From: Terebella lapidaria
Lineage: Eukaryota; Annelida; Polychaeta; Terebellida; Terebellidae
Assembly (NCBI GenBank): GCA_949152475.1
Contig: OX424568.1
Location: 4,625,667-4,689,666, forward strand
DNA: 64,000 bases
Direction: 5' to 3'
Part shown: one piece after another, positions 44,501 to 55,300 of the stretch
Position numbering within the stretch: the stretch's first letter is position 1
How the letters are laid out: each line of letters begins with the position of its first letter
Made by a program: the position numbers and the translations under genes
Notes under the pieces: model-generated
Seen by the model: the letters and a program-made list of their open reading frames with translations, nothing else
What the model was told of the DNA's origin: nothing
Databases searched by the model: none

Positions 44501-47500
44501 AAATAAATATTAATTAGTTAACAGGCTAACGGATTACGACCATTATATACCCACTTTGAGATCTGTGATCACTTCAAAACATGTACTACGTAAGCATATG
44601 ACACTGGATTCTTGTTCAGACCAGAGAGATTATGTTTTTGGTGAAAAGAAACCAATATTACCAAATAATTTAACATTGTTTTTTTTCAGATAAGTCTATT
44701 ATTGACCACAATAAAAATAGTTAAGACAATAAACATGTATCATTGGGCTCAACAAGGTAAAATGTCCGTCCACTACAAATTTCATGGCTGTAACCGACAT
44801 TAGTTTTACCAGTTAAGTCTATTATTGACCACAATAAAAATAGTTAAGACAGGAAAGATTTATTATTGGGCTCAACAAGGTAAAGGTTAAGTTCTCCACT
44901 ATCCTGTACTATGAAGGCTAATGGAACAATATTATTGGGCTCAACACGGTAAAAATTCTACCCAGTGGAGATTTCATGGCATTAGTTTTACTAGCTATGT
45001 ATATTATTGATCTTACTTCATATAGATAAAGCAAGGAACATTTATTATTATGCTCAACATGCTAAAAGTTCTGTCCAGTAGAGATTACATGGCTGTACTC
45101 ATATTGAGGTATTGAGCAAAGTTTCATAATCCATTCCTGTGACAAGCTAAGGTTATTGTAATGAATATTTTAGTTGTTATGAGTGTTACTGCATGGAATA
45201 AAAATAGTTAACGTAGGGAACTGTCATTACTGATACAGATGAATCATACTGGCCTGGCAGTAATGATTTTTTGTCTGAATTAACATATTTTGGGCAACAA
45301 GGATGATAGATCCCCAGGGGGATACATTCACACGGTCGTCGGCGACCGAATCATCTAGTTTTGATTCCTTCTTTGGTCTTTCGTACCATGCTGTGCGCTT
45401 TACCAGCATGTCCCCAGGTCCGGTGCTCGGAGGTGTGTGAGCAGGGCTTTGTGGTCGACAAGAACGGCTGTAACACCTGTGAATGCCTGGATGTCTGCAA
45501 GGTGAGCACGTCCACCACATGACAGTGTCTGATGTATGTAACATCAGCTCCCCATCCCCAAGAAATAATTAGTGATATTTTTTCTAAATTTATGTAATTC
45601 TTCGTACAGTAACCAAATTCGTCACTATAACTGTAATATTTTAGGACTTCAGAAGTCACTGATATTATGAACTGACTCATAATTATTTCCCCCACAATTC
45701 TTCTTGCGCAGGATCACGAGTGTAAGGAAGGGGACGTCTGTGAGCCTCGGAAAGTGCAGTGTGTCACAGAGCCTTGTCCGCCGCTACCTGTCTGTGTCCC
45801 AGGTAATACATCGAAATATTCGAGAAAAATATATTGGGGACCCCTCCCAAACCCCAGACAGCCTATTTGCACTCCAGTTCATAATTGCTTCAGACAAGCG
45901 TGGTCTGTATTTGAGATTTCTGATCACAATAGGCATTTAGGACGTTTATGACACCTGACGAAAGTTCTTCCGGTACTTCCAGAGTCATGTACACTACCCA
46001 GGGATGCGGGGCCGTGCAGGGGTACGTATAATCGGTTCTATTGGAACTCGGCCACCCAGTCTTGTGAAATGTTCGTCTATGGTGGTTGCCGCGGCAACGC
46101 GAACAACTTCGAGACGTTGGCAGAGTGCCAAAGCCAGTGTGTGCGAGGTAAGACATGTGAGCCGAGAATCTCGCCAACGTCCCAATTTCAGAGTGATGAG
46201 GTGGGTTTGGGCTCGACGCGAAATATATTTCAACATATTCTTTAACTTATCAGAACACACAAATCAACAAGTATAAAAGCCCAGACAATCCGTGAACTCA
46301 CTGATATACTAGTGTTGTGAAATAGAATGTAGCAAAATATCTGTCATAAAACGAAGGTGTAGGTTTTGTTTTTTTCACTCATGTATTCCCAGAGTGAAGT
46401 AAGAAATGGCTTTAAGCTATGAATTACCTGAAGTTTAATTCAATCTCAATGCTTTTGTCAGACATCTGCATCCTGCCCCAGAAGGTGGGTCCCTGTGAGG
46501 CGGCTGTAGACCGGTACTTCTACGACACAAGTGTCGGCTACTGCCAGCCGTTCACGTGGGGCGGGTGTGAAGCCAACGCTAACAACTTCGAGACATTAGA
46601 GGATTGCCGCTATGCGTGTTATGGTAATACAAGACTTTAACATAAATCAACCTGGAAATAGTGAGAAAAATTGGTTACAATCATCCAAACATATGACTAT
46701 ATATTTAAATTAACATGCTTGCTAAGCAATACTCATGAAGTTCATTGTATAACAGTATCTCTTATATGCCAATGAAATAGTTCATACTATAGCCAACAAT
46801 ATTGTTACCTCTGACGTCCTCACGTGTCCGCAGACTGCCCACTGGTGCTGTGTATAGAGCACTGTCCGACCGGATACAGGAGAACAGATCGGGGCTGTCA
46901 GACGTGCGAGTGTAACCCCAATCCTTGTCTGGTGTGTGCTACTCCTTTAGTGTATCAGCTTGTTCTGAAAGAAAATGTATTATTTAAAGTCATAGTAGCA
47001 AGGTACCATTATATGGTTTTATTCCTGTTCAGATAAAGGCATTGTGGACATTTGGTGATAAAAAAAGATGTTCGCGTTAATTGGTAATTAATAACAGCGA
47101 CATATAATCGGGTATAGTGAGCCATATTGCAATCGCCTTCTCATGCCGATGAAAAAAAATAGCTTCGGCAGTTTCCGTAATCGTGACGTCAGTTGAGGCA
47201 AAATGTGCTTCGATGGCTGGCCAAAAACGTAAAACACGTAATTTGGGCGGTCAGCTCAAAGATAGAAAACCACTCCAAAATGCATGAGATTCAAAAGAAA
47301 ACACACGAAAACCAACAAATACTGGACATCTTGCAGTTCAACAAACCTCCCTTCTGGGAGAATGAATAGTACTGATTCTAAATTTCAAGACAAGAAATGC
47401 CGTATTCCAACCATCTCACCCGTTCCGTTGAATTGTCAAACATACACAACGACAATGAATATGCGACATGCAGTTTACCTTGCTGGCTACATGTACTTTC

Positions 47501-49552
47501 AGTACTGCCTCAAATGACGCCACAAACCACGTGACCCATACTAAAATCGTGATCAAAATCTTCGGCAATTTACGGAAGGAGTGCCTATTTGATTCAATAT
47601 CTCGAAACCCATTGATTGTATTGTAAAATTCGTTCGAATTTACAGATAACTATTCATAATGGACTAAATGAAAAACACTTTCATCGGCATGCTACTAGGT
47701 CTTTAATGTTGTATTCATATAGCACTTTTTCATGTATGCCATGCTAGAAGCGCTTTGCAATTATTACCTATGACAGAGTAGTGAGGACTTTACTTGATAG
47801 TTGGGGATATTCAGACCTATATTTTCTTCTTCACAATGAATAATTTGGTTATCAGGAAATGTCTTATTTATATGATATTTCTCGTCAAATCTATTTATTT
47901 AATCTTCCTCTCTCCACAGCATGTTAAGTGTGACTTTGGACAGGTTTGTCATGTTGTCGAAGGAGAGGCAGAGTGTCAGCGTGAGTAGATTGTTACCTTC
48001 TATGAATATCCTAAATAATAAATGCATCTTCGAACTAATGAATGGAGAAATATAAGTGTTTTTGTAAAGTGTTTTTGTGTTTTTGTAAATCAACCATGAA
48101 AAAGATAGTCACCAATTAAAAGTTTTTATTATGATGATATCTGAATATATTTCCCTATCCACTCCTATGTTGACAGCGTGTCGCCTGCCCCCGTGTGCAG
48201 ATCAAGGGTGCTCTGGTTTCAAAACGGATGAGAACGGGTGTCCGACGTGTACCTGTATTGACTGCGAGGTATCTAATCGAACGGCGCAAAATGTCTAGTA
48301 AACAAGGAAACAGGAAACAGTTACATGAACCATTTGTAAAATGCTCAAATCAAGTATGCACACAATGCATTAATTTTTTTTACACTATACACTTTCGAAT
48401 TACATATCCAAAATATAAATTCAATAATTAATCACTGAATGGAAACCGAGATATCCTCAATACCTTTGATTTTTATTGTAACCTACAAATATAACAATCA
48501 CATTTATGATATTATTTGTACCTGTGATTATTTGCTAGGACTTGGAGTGTGAGCCAGGACAAGTGTGTGTAGACAAGCCAGAGTCGTGTGATCCTGAGTT
48601 CCCCTGTCCGCTCCAGCCCCGCTGTGTGGACAGTAGTAAGTAGAATCGATACGAGTAGGGGACCTATTACCGCGGTACGGGACCTATTGGTCAAGAAATA
48701 TCCCGAACTACAGTTGGACAGCTTAAATAGTCTTTAAAAGCAGGACGCCGCGGTATAAGGTCGTCCATTTGGTAGTTGTGTGATGGTATATATCTGTGAT
48801 TTGCTTATTAAATATGTAGATGTCTGCTTTATAACTGCTCACCAAAAAATAGTACACCCAGACAGTAATTGTCTGGTGTCAGAGAACAGCGAGGTGATAC
48901 TGTAGGTCAGCTGATGTTTTGTAACAATGTTGCTTTTTTGTTGTCCGTGTTGCGTTACATGTCATATTCTCTCTGACAATATTGCCTGTGTCTCCCGATG
49001 TACCTTACGGGAAACACGGTAACCAGAGTAACTGCGTGTTTGATTTCTTCTATCCAAAATGAGTAAACCATTTAACAGTGCTTAAAGCATAGTCTATTCA
49101 GAAATATTCATATACATGTACATTGTATGTGTATCTAACAAACAACAGACATGTACAGCATATCTCACAGAGGATGGATAAAGTTCATGATGAAAATATA
49201 CAGTGGTAATAATTGACCCCTGACCACGATCTTGATGATTCAAATAAAATACTTCGATTCCTCAGAACCGAGATGTCCAAATGGAGAGCCTCTCCTGGAT
49301 GTGTACGGTGACGTCAGGACCTGCTCGTGTTCCGGCCGGCGGCGAATTGGCTCGAGCGATCCAAGCTCTAGCTCAGCCTCGGACACGGACGCGGGAGGGG
49401 TCGGTAGGGGAGGGCGCGGTACACGGGGACACCGAGGAGGATGGAGACGCAGGACTGGTGAAGGTCGCCGGCGACGTGGGAGATGCCCTCGGGGATACTT
49501 TTGTAACGTGGATGACGAGGAGGGATGGAGCGCATGCTGTCCCGCTGAATGA
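32470..49552 (+). CDS. Gene B: multi-domain WAP/antistasin/lustrin/Kunitz secreted protein (complete, 25 exons, 939 aa)
   Basis: Complete paralogue of gene A. Order: signal peptide, partial antistasin-like N-terminal module, WAP, antistasin, lustrin, antistasin, lustrin x3, antistasin, lustrin x2, antistasin, Kunitz x2, antistasin x2, terminal lustrin with Gly/Arg/Ser-rich insert. The 25 exons total 2,820 bp, exactly 940 codons including the stop at 49550-49552, and every intron is GT-AG with consistent phases. The first ATG is followed by a hydrophobic stretch (MRALILLLFSA), giving a clear secretion signal. It differs from A by having fewer antistasin cassettes, more lustrin domains and a recent internal duplication. 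The inferred role is as for A: secreted inhibitor or matrix protein. No catalytic domain or membrane anchor was seen. Confidence 0.9.
32913..33203 (+). CDS. Gene B exons 2 and 3 (32913-32956 and 33146-33203)
   Basis: Exon 2 encodes VLFGLDNGEPINPCA and ends in phase 0 like an a exon, keeping only the final cysteine of one. Exon 3 is a short b exon: VVLCAEGVCQVIDGKAKC. Together they look like an N-terminal antistasin cassette reduced to its last part. Gene C has the equivalent pair. Confidence 0.85.
33449..33586 (+). CDS. Gene B WAP-domain exon
   Basis: EKPGECPPLDPDTVGRC, CSTDLDCPGGAKCC, NGCGHEC. Eight cysteines; phase 1-1. Confidence 0.92.
33969..34437 (+). CDS. Gene B antistasin cassette 1 (exons 33969-34072 and 34380-34437)
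   Basis: Exon a: VICDVPVCENDCPLGYEVDK, CPTCQC, TPCA. Exon b, short: VVLCASGICEVQNGEAVC. It corresponds to gene A cassettes 1-2. Confidence 0.88.
34800..34917. repeat. Inverted repeat (hairpin) in a gene B intron
   Basis: Arms of about 43 bp at 34800-34842 and 34874-34917 are near-complementary; gtccaatatacagtttacgg pairs with ccgtaaactgtatattggac. They enclose a 31-bp loop. Probably the end or core of a foldback element. Confidence 0.8.
35174..35308 (+). CDS. Gene B lustrin-type domain 1
   Basis: DPKCPVGLPLQDSSGAE, C-x6-CPRGTYCELG, GYCC. Counterpart of gene A exon 15749-15895. A 5.8-kb repeat-filled intron follows. Confidence 0.9.
35421..36706 (+). repeat. Dispersed repeat R1, full-length copy
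   Basis: Starts taggttaccggacctatggt as a near-palindrome (ggttaccggacc/ggtccgataacc) and ends ttgtccggtaacc followed by a second small palindrome, agcccttgggcta. It contains about four 159-bp units with cgcttgatcatagagctta at 36070, 36229, 36388 and 36547. No coding capacity was accepted. Confidence 0.82.
37050..39230. repeat. Satellite-like array, 147-bp unit, about 15 copies
   Basis: The word ccgtatctcgg recurs at 37201, 37348, 37495, 37642, 37789, 37935, 38082, 38229, 38468, 38615, 38761 and 38909, with a further diverged copy on each side. The spacing is almost always 146-148 bp; one unit is part-deleted. Each unit also holds gaaacggagctcaattYcgg and gacccctggtgtcga. The array lies inside a gene B intron, next to R1 copies. 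Confidence 0.95.
39917..40996 (+). repeat. Dispersed repeat R1, third copy
   Basis: Starts taggttaccggacctatggt and ends aattgtccggtaacctgtct then agcctttgggcta. Same internal order as the copy at 35421, with fewer internal tandem units. Confidence 0.82.
41142..41607 (+). CDS. Gene B antistasin cassette 2 (exons 41142-41236 and 41517-41607)
   Basis: Exon a: DCLPLPCPGPCESGVKLDE, CETCEC, IDVCE. Exon b: [27 protein letters not shown]. Its intron edge (aaatccgttgttgacag) resembles that before 43482, though the exon itself is more diverged. Confidence 0.9.
41885..42034 (+). CDS. Gene B lustrin-type domain 2
   Basis: [39 protein letters not shown]. Pairs with gene A exon 18781-18930. Confidence 0.9.
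42377..42520 (+). CDS. Gene B lustrin-type domain 3
   Basis: [36 protein letters not shown]. The predicted protein is identical to that of exon 43710-43853, its tandem duplicate. Confidence 0.9.
42747..42893 (+). CDS. Gene B lustrin-type domain 4
   Basis: VYTCPYGGDFYENPPGTQ, CGFSPDRQDCPRGYFC, GPADEHPFCC. Near-identical to exon 44062-44208. Confidence 0.9.
43100..43572 (+). CDS. Gene B antistasin cassette 3 (exons 43100-43191 and 43482-43572)
   Basis: Exon a: ACLPILCKPCEQGYKLDD, CQTCDC, IDVCE. Exon b: [27 protein letters not shown]. Exon a pairs with gene A 20198-20292, but exon b is most like gene A 18377-18467, so the two halves have different affinities. Confidence 0.9.
43710..43853 (+). 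CDS. Gene B lustrin-type domain 5 (duplicate of domain 3)
   Basis: Same protein sequence as 42377-42520 with only a few silent base changes. Part of the duplicated block described under 43690-44208. Confidence 0.9.
44062..44208 (+). CDS. Gene B lustrin-type domain 6 (duplicate of domain 4)
   Basis: EYTCPYGGDFYENPPGTQ, CPRGYFC, GPADEHPFCC. It ends gctgtg|gtgagt where its twin ends gctgtc|gtgagt, giving G instead of R at the junction. Confidence 0.9.
44691..45100. repeat. Tandem repeat, about 123-bp unit, about three irregular copies
   Basis: Units begin taagtctattattgaccaca (44691, 44814, then a diverged copy near 44996) and contain ttgggctcaacaaggtaaaa. Lies in a gene B intron. Confidence 0.75.
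45407..45802 (+). CDS. Gene B antistasin cassette 4 (exons 45407-45501 and 45712-45802)
   Basis: Exon a: ACPQVRCSEVCEQGFVVDK, CNTCEC, LDVCK. Exon b: DHECKEGDVCEPRKVQC, PCPPLPVC. Confidence 0.88.
45983..46147 (+). CDS. Gene B Kunitz domain 1 (P1 Arg)
   Basis: SCTLPRDAGPCRGTYNRFYW, VYGGCRGNANNF, CQSQC. The R-G reactive site predicts trypsin-like targets. Position and sequence pair with gene A Kunitz 1 (P1 Lys). Confidence 0.92.
46462..46623 (+). CDS. Gene B Kunitz domain 2 (P1 Glu)
   Basis: DICILPQKVGPCEAAVDRYF, WGGCEANANNF, CRYAC. Acidic P1 (Glu). It combines the reactive loop of gene A Kunitz 3 (CEAA) with the body of gene A Kunitz 4 (YDTSVG, WGGC), which suggests fusion or conversion of the two. 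Confidence 0.92.
46834..47980 (+). CDS. Gene B antistasin cassette 5 (exons 46834-46931 and 47920-47980)
   Basis: Exon a: DCPLVLCIEHCPTGYRRTD, CQTCEC, NPNPCL. Exon b, short: HVKCDFGQVCHVVEGEAEC. The 1-kb intron between them contains a TIR-like element. Confidence 0.87.
47142..47691. mobile_element. Possible MITE-like element (550 bp)
   Basis: Termini catgccgatgaaa and tttcatcggcatg are exact inverted 13-mers. Inner segments (cttcggcagtttccgtaat, and gaagattttgatcacg read in complement) also pair loosely. No target duplication is evident, so the call is tentative. Confidence 0.45.
48177..48635 (+). CDS. Gene B antistasin cassette 6 (exons 48177-48268 and 48539-48635)
   Basis: Exon a: ACRLPPCADQGCSGFKTDE, CPTCTC, IDCE (shortened end). 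Exon b: DLECEPGQVCVDKPESC, CPLQPRC. Counterpart of gene A cassette 11. Gene A's cassette 12 and single half-domain have no equivalent in B. Confidence 0.87.
49266..49552 (+). CDS. Gene B terminal lustrin-type domain with Gly/Arg/Ser-rich insert, and stop
   Basis: Begins PRCPNGEPLLDVYGDVRTC, then a roughly 50-residue insert (SSDPSSSSASDTDAGG, then GRGGRGTRG and RRRTGEGRRRRG). It resumes CPRGYFCNVDDEEGWSACC, PAE and the stop. The C-terminal half matches gene A (GYFCNVD); the inserts do not. Confidence 0.9.
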
Positions 49553-49630
49553 AAACACTCAGTGTAGCCACTGAGTCACTGAGTAATATATTCTCCGGCT
49601 GTGAATTTGTAAATTGATGTTATTGAGTTG

Positions 49631-49636
49631 AATAAA
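49631..49636 (+). terminator. Poly(A) signal of gene B
   Basis: AATAAA lies 79 bases after the gene B stop. Confidence 0.7.
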
Positions 49637-49739
49637 GTTGTTGCGAAAAACACAATTGTCGATTTGAAACTTCGCCCCCGCTGTAAACGTTACGGAGTTC
49701 TTGTCTTCGGCAGAAATTGTCGTACCCGATATCTAATGA

Positions 49740-50290
49740 GGCTGAATGAAAAGATAACTGTACTGAAACATGGCAAAGAAACTTATACATGTCGCAGAGG
49801 TACATAAGACCGTCTGAACAGTTTTTGAGAAAATGGCTGCCAAAGTCCAAAATTTACGGTTTTCTGACAAAAAAAGTCGTTTTGACCTTTCAAGGTCATT
49901 GAAGATTAAATTCAAGGTCACCACCGAAACCACAATATGAATTCCTCTTTGAATGTGCCAATATTTAAGCTCTATCTTGAAGTGTTCTAGGAGTTTACTC
50001 CATACAGCTCCCATTATGAAGGAAAAATTGCGTGAAATCCAAAAAAGTTGTTTTGTTTTTTTTGTTGTAAATCACTCAAAACGAATAATGACTTGATTTG
50101 GGACGCACAAATCGAAAATTCAAAATGGCCTCCACACGCAGACCGGCGATTCAAGGGCAACGAATCTTACACACTTCACAAAGGTACATAAAGAGGAATC
50201 TTTTTAAACAAAAATCTCAAAACTGATCAGATAGTATTTGAGAAACAGCTAGAAACTGAATTTTGGGCCTTTCGAGCCTAGATATTGTGC
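49740..50290 (-). repeat. Partial, rearranged copy of repeat R1
   Basis: Contains complements of R1 inner sequence: ttgacctttcaaggtcat, caaaatggcctccacac and cggcgattcaagggcaac. Neither R1 end is present. Confidence 0.65.
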
Positions 50291-52230
50291 CTATCAATCG
50301 ACTCAAGGCACTCCGTTATTATACACAATGTTAAGGACCCAAATTAGCATGTTTTGAAACAGAAATCTCAAAACTTGTTCTATTATGTCGAGCTCGGGCA
50401 CATGATCCACCTTATTTCACACCCAATATGTTGTGCATACAGTCATATAATTAATAATTCACTCGATGTAGCCTTTCACTAAAGACCACACAGTATTGCT
50501 CGTGTATAACAGTTGATCTCGTACTTCATATGTACAAAATTTTCCGTTTCCCAATCGAAACAGCATGGATTACCAACCAGCGCCTTCTCGATATGTATCG
50601 TTTACCCACCGAAACATCATTGGTTAAGAAAATCAGCAAATATTTATTAATGAGATGATGTAAAATGTTTCTTTTCGGTGGGGATTATGTAATACACCTT
50701 TCTCTTGACTCATATTGTTTTTTGTATGCATCAGACACATATTTAATCATCAGTGTTCATTTATTCAAAACGGTGTTATTTTCATCACATTTCACGTCAC
50801 AAAAACGATATTACATCAAGTATAGCAGGTTTGGTCGACACTGAAGACTTTATACTACATTAGCGCATGTTTGTCTTTCTTCAGGTTAACGATTACACCT
50901 ACTTTTCCATACTTTATTGAGGAAAACAACACATACCCCCTTGTAGCTTGGCGTTTCCCAATCGAACATATCGTTTCCCAACCGAAAAATATCGTTTCCC
51001 AATATCCTCTGCCGGAACGGATTCCGGACAGTGGTAGTGACTAAATTCTAGCTGTTTTCGGGAGTCGGATGTAGGCTTACGGAATGCGTCATAGAACGTC
51101 AATATGCTATTTTTGGTAAATGCAGATGTATGTTTTAGCGGCGGGAGAGGAGGGGCCAAGCACTCCAAAGTTTCAAGAGATCATTAATGTGACTGTATTG
51201 GTGGTAACAGATTGATACTTACATTCATCAAAAAAATTGAACAACATGCATGATCATATCATCATGACACAAAAATTAACAACTCGGGCGAAAGAAAGAG
51301 TAATCTTCCTTCACTTGTCACAAAAAGACTAATATATCAGTGCTCATCAGCTGAAAATCTATTTTCATTGAATGGTCATCATAAGAACAAGATTTCACTT
51401 GTATTTTGGAGGGTTTTTCTCTTTAATTATGAGTTCCATGATGAACGTTAAAATGGCTTTTAAAACAAGAGGTATTTTTCAATGCAAATTGTGGTAAACT
51501 TATGGTTTTAAACAAATAATAATCAATCATACTTTCGTGAGTTTGTAGTCCATATTTTCGATGATTAAAGATTAGATTGCAACTCGACCTAGGCATGACA
51601 ATAATACCCCATGAAATCAATTAGCATTTATGCTATTTTTTTGGAATCTGTAAGACAAAATTACCAATATTTTGATATAATAAAAACAAACTGTTTGTTC
51701 CTTTCTCATTTTTCTGTTGTGATATGTGTGCCAGTGATCAAGTTCAGGTTTACTGAGAAACACTACTGCCCGGTATATTTCTGAATTTTATGCCAAACCG
51801 GATATCCCGAAAACTGCAGTATCCCGAAAACTGCTTACTTTACATATACGCTTGAAAAAACAATCATGACAATAGAAAAGTGATGTTTTGAATTTCATAA
51901 TATGAAGGGATCCATATAGGGATACATTAACAAATGGGATAATTTGGCGAGAAAACATATTTGGTTCTTAAAAATTGATAACATTATATTTAACATTATA
52001 TTTTTATACAGAGCCAAAATTTCTCACGAATACGATGACCAAATTTACAAACGAAAGCAACAAATACAACATGAATGTTGTGGACACAACCACTTCTTTC
52101 AGTGGCAAAGTGTCTTTACCATATACAATCATGATAGAACAATAAATCCTGATATACACTATCGAGTGATTGTGTACACAATTGGAATACTCAAGACATC
52201 ACAACCGTTCCAAATTGCAACAATTTTCGA
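50291..52230. other. Intergenic between convergent genes B and C
   Basis: No gene supported. A phrase of the type atcgtttcccaaYcgaaa recurs near 50545, 50595, 50955, 50970 and 50993, which may be a decayed short tandem. Otherwise AT-rich unique sequence. Confidence 0.45.
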
Positions 52231-52236
52231 TTTATT
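52231..52236 (-). terminator. Poly(A) signal of gene C
   Basis: AATAAA on the minus strand, 73 bases past the stop at 52310-52312. The same signal is conserved downstream of gene D. Confidence 0.7.
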
Positions 52237-52309
52237 GTAACCAACGAAGTTGTTACAGAATCGTCCTCAAGGAAGCAACTGCCCTCCAGCATTGCCTCAC
52301 TTGTGATCA

Positions 52310-52317
52310 TCACACCG
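52310..52317 (-). CDS. Gene C terminal micro-exon (stop)
   Basis: The eight coding bases complete a Pro codon and add Val and TGA after the last b exon. The acceptor (ttgttgtag) and exon align with those of gene D at 57088, where the stop falls one codon later. Confidence 0.7.
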
Positions 52318-55300
52318 CTACAACAAAATAACATTTCATCCATAATTATATGTAGGTGACATTTTATCATTGTTTATGAATTCATTATTTGACGCATTGC
52401 TGATAAACACATGAAACTGTTTTTTGATTTGTTTTGCAAGCATGCAGATTAATAGGCACTTTGAGCATCATACTCTGTTAGTCAAGTCATTACCAAAATT
52501 TATGTAAATGAACTGACAACCAAAATTTTCTACATGCCACAAAACCATTGAAGACACTTTTTCAATTGTCCATTGCACATGTTTGAACCATTGAAATTTA
52601 CGTATGTGACACCAAACGTACGTTCACACGATGGTATGGGACTCGGACACGGTTGTGTGACACAATCGACCTCCACAGGTCTACACTCAAACCCAGGCTC
52701 ACATTCCACGTCCTGTAAAGATTGCGTCGAAACTGAATTTTTTACTTCCTCAGATATTTTTATGGTTCGCAGAAAAATTAAATGTTGTTCAATTTGTAAG
52801 CAGGCGATTTATTTGAATTAGAAATAGAAGCAGAAGAATTATTATTTTCATTTCCAAGTTTTTCCAATTGTTTTTCATATATTTCACTGCAATAATTGTC
52901 AATATGTAAATAATTGTAGCCTAAATAATTTACAATTATGATTTTTCATTTACAAACTCAGTACATACTCGCATAACATATGGCATACATAATCAAAGCA
53001 TGCACATATACCAATAATATTACAAGCACTTATTCATGAACAGCAATACTAATTTCCCATAAAACTATGGATACAATTAGCAAATAGATATAACACAAGT
53101 TTTCACCTTGCACAGATCCTCCCGGCACTTGCAGGATGCACAGCCGTTCTTCTTGGGCTTGAACCCGAAAAGACAATTCTTCCTCCTGTGGCAGCCTTTC
53201 ACGGGACATGCTAATGTGAATGATTGAATACATGTATAATCACATCAACACACACCCATGTCAGAAATGTTTACTCTATACACTACCCCAAGACACTAGT
53301 ACCTAACACAAAATGCAATGTTATATTACATATAGTACGGTACAGTAGTTGTTTTCTCATACATTTGTGTTAGTGTCCAGGTCAAAGGAAGTCGATGAAG
53401 GGAATCATCGGCATACTAATGCCTAGGTCACATTTGCATAGGTCGCCGGCCGATGTGGGGACATCGGTGGTATATACCGATATTCCGGCCGCCGGTGATA
53501 GTTTGTCAGGCATCTTTCCCTTATTTTTCGAGTGGTCATGAAACCACCAGGCATGTCCGCCGGTGACCGATATAGTCACCTACGATCGCGTGTTTTCACC
53601 GTGTGTTCAAATTTCAAAAATTTCAAGAAAGACTGACCAACCAACGATGCCCTACCGGAGCCCACATGATACCCTACTGGTACCTGCTCGGTGTGAACCG
53701 TCTGATGTACAAATCGGCCGATTATCTGAAGGGCAACTTCCGAACATTCATCGGCGCCCAGCAGGATACCCTGCGGTGATCACCTGGTGAGCTGCCCCCA
53801 TTGGTCGGCCGAAAAAGTTGGTCGATTCCCTCGGCACCTGATGGGCATCTGAAGGGGCTCTGGCCGCTCACCGGGAGACGTGCAACGATTCACCATCGAT
53901 GTCATTTTTTTACACCGGTCGCCACAAGAAAATAACTCTGCGTTATTTTCTTCCGATGCCTCTACCGACGTATCTATGATGTCCGATTGTTGCCAGATGG
54001 TCACGGATGATCCTCAGGCGCTCGGTGGGTGACCGGCCGAAATAGCCAAATTTCAGCCTTTTCGGGCATCGTATCCTCATCGGCGAAGGCATCGGTGCAA
54101 ATGTGACTTAGGCATTACTGATAAAAAGGTCCATGTTTTGCGCATCCATAACTATGGATGCTACTCAAGCGAATACCAATACTCATTAGTATTTAATTTG
54201 AACGTTCGCTGTGGTATGGGCCATGTGACCTAATGACATGAAAGCTACAGACACGTGTGTATTTATACGAGGCACATTGATACAGAAGCTGTGCACACAG
54301 TATATACTCAGTACGTACGTTCACAAGACGGTATAGGACTATCACATGGCTCGGTGACACAGTTGATATCCACTGGTACACAGCCGAAACCAGGCTCACA
54401 CTCAACGTCCTGGAAATCGAGGGACATTAAGACAACAATTTTTTTTTTAAAAAAGCACACAGGTATAATAAAAAATATGAATGTTTTGGTACCCAAAATA
54501 TATGACATAAAACCTCTAGAGAGCGAATATTGGAAAATTCAGATAACAAAATATATAACACAATTAACACATACATAACTGACTGGATACGGTGCTTTGG
54601 TCAGCTGTTGATTGAAATTCTAACCTCACAAAGGTCAATACACTTGCAGGAAAGACAACCATTGCGTCTGGTCTGGAAACCAAAAGGGCATTTCTTGTTT
54701 TTGTGACACTTCCGTTCCTTACAACCTGCAGATTACAACAAAAATATGCGGATCAGACCAAGCAAATGGTAATATACATTCGTATATCATACATTATAAC
54801 TAGAAAAACTATAATATAATATAACATTCAATATATATTTGACGGATGGACTATTGACGGATGGATTAGTGTACAATGTAACATTTTTCTCTCTCAGTTT
54901 CTCTAGTTAATATCATGTCGTTTTGTGATATTCCTAGATAAAGAGCGTTGACATTAAATTATTCGGCAGCAAATTCATTCCAATCTTCCTCTCTTTGTGT
55001 TCTCCCACTCACGAACACACGTGGGTCCTCTCTTCTTCTCCCGGCAGGCGAACCCGGCCTCGCAAAGCACGTTCTGTAAATATAAACGACAATATTGTGG
55101 CGGCGACATTCCCTGTTTTATCATTCACAAGGGTACCGAAGCCAGTAGAGAATTGATTCATCAATTCTCTCAATTCTCTCTCATATATTTGTTCTTTTGT
55201 ATTTGATATAATTCAATAAGATTACTATTTCAGGGAACATTCGACTTACTGCACACGTAAGTTCTCGTGGGAAGCATTCCTCCATCACCACTGAGCGGAG

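Noticed and set aside
10390-49552. Genes A and B as one giant gene
   Set aside because: A ends with an in-frame stop and AATAAA; B begins with its own signal-peptide ATG 3.5 kb later and closes in frame by itself.
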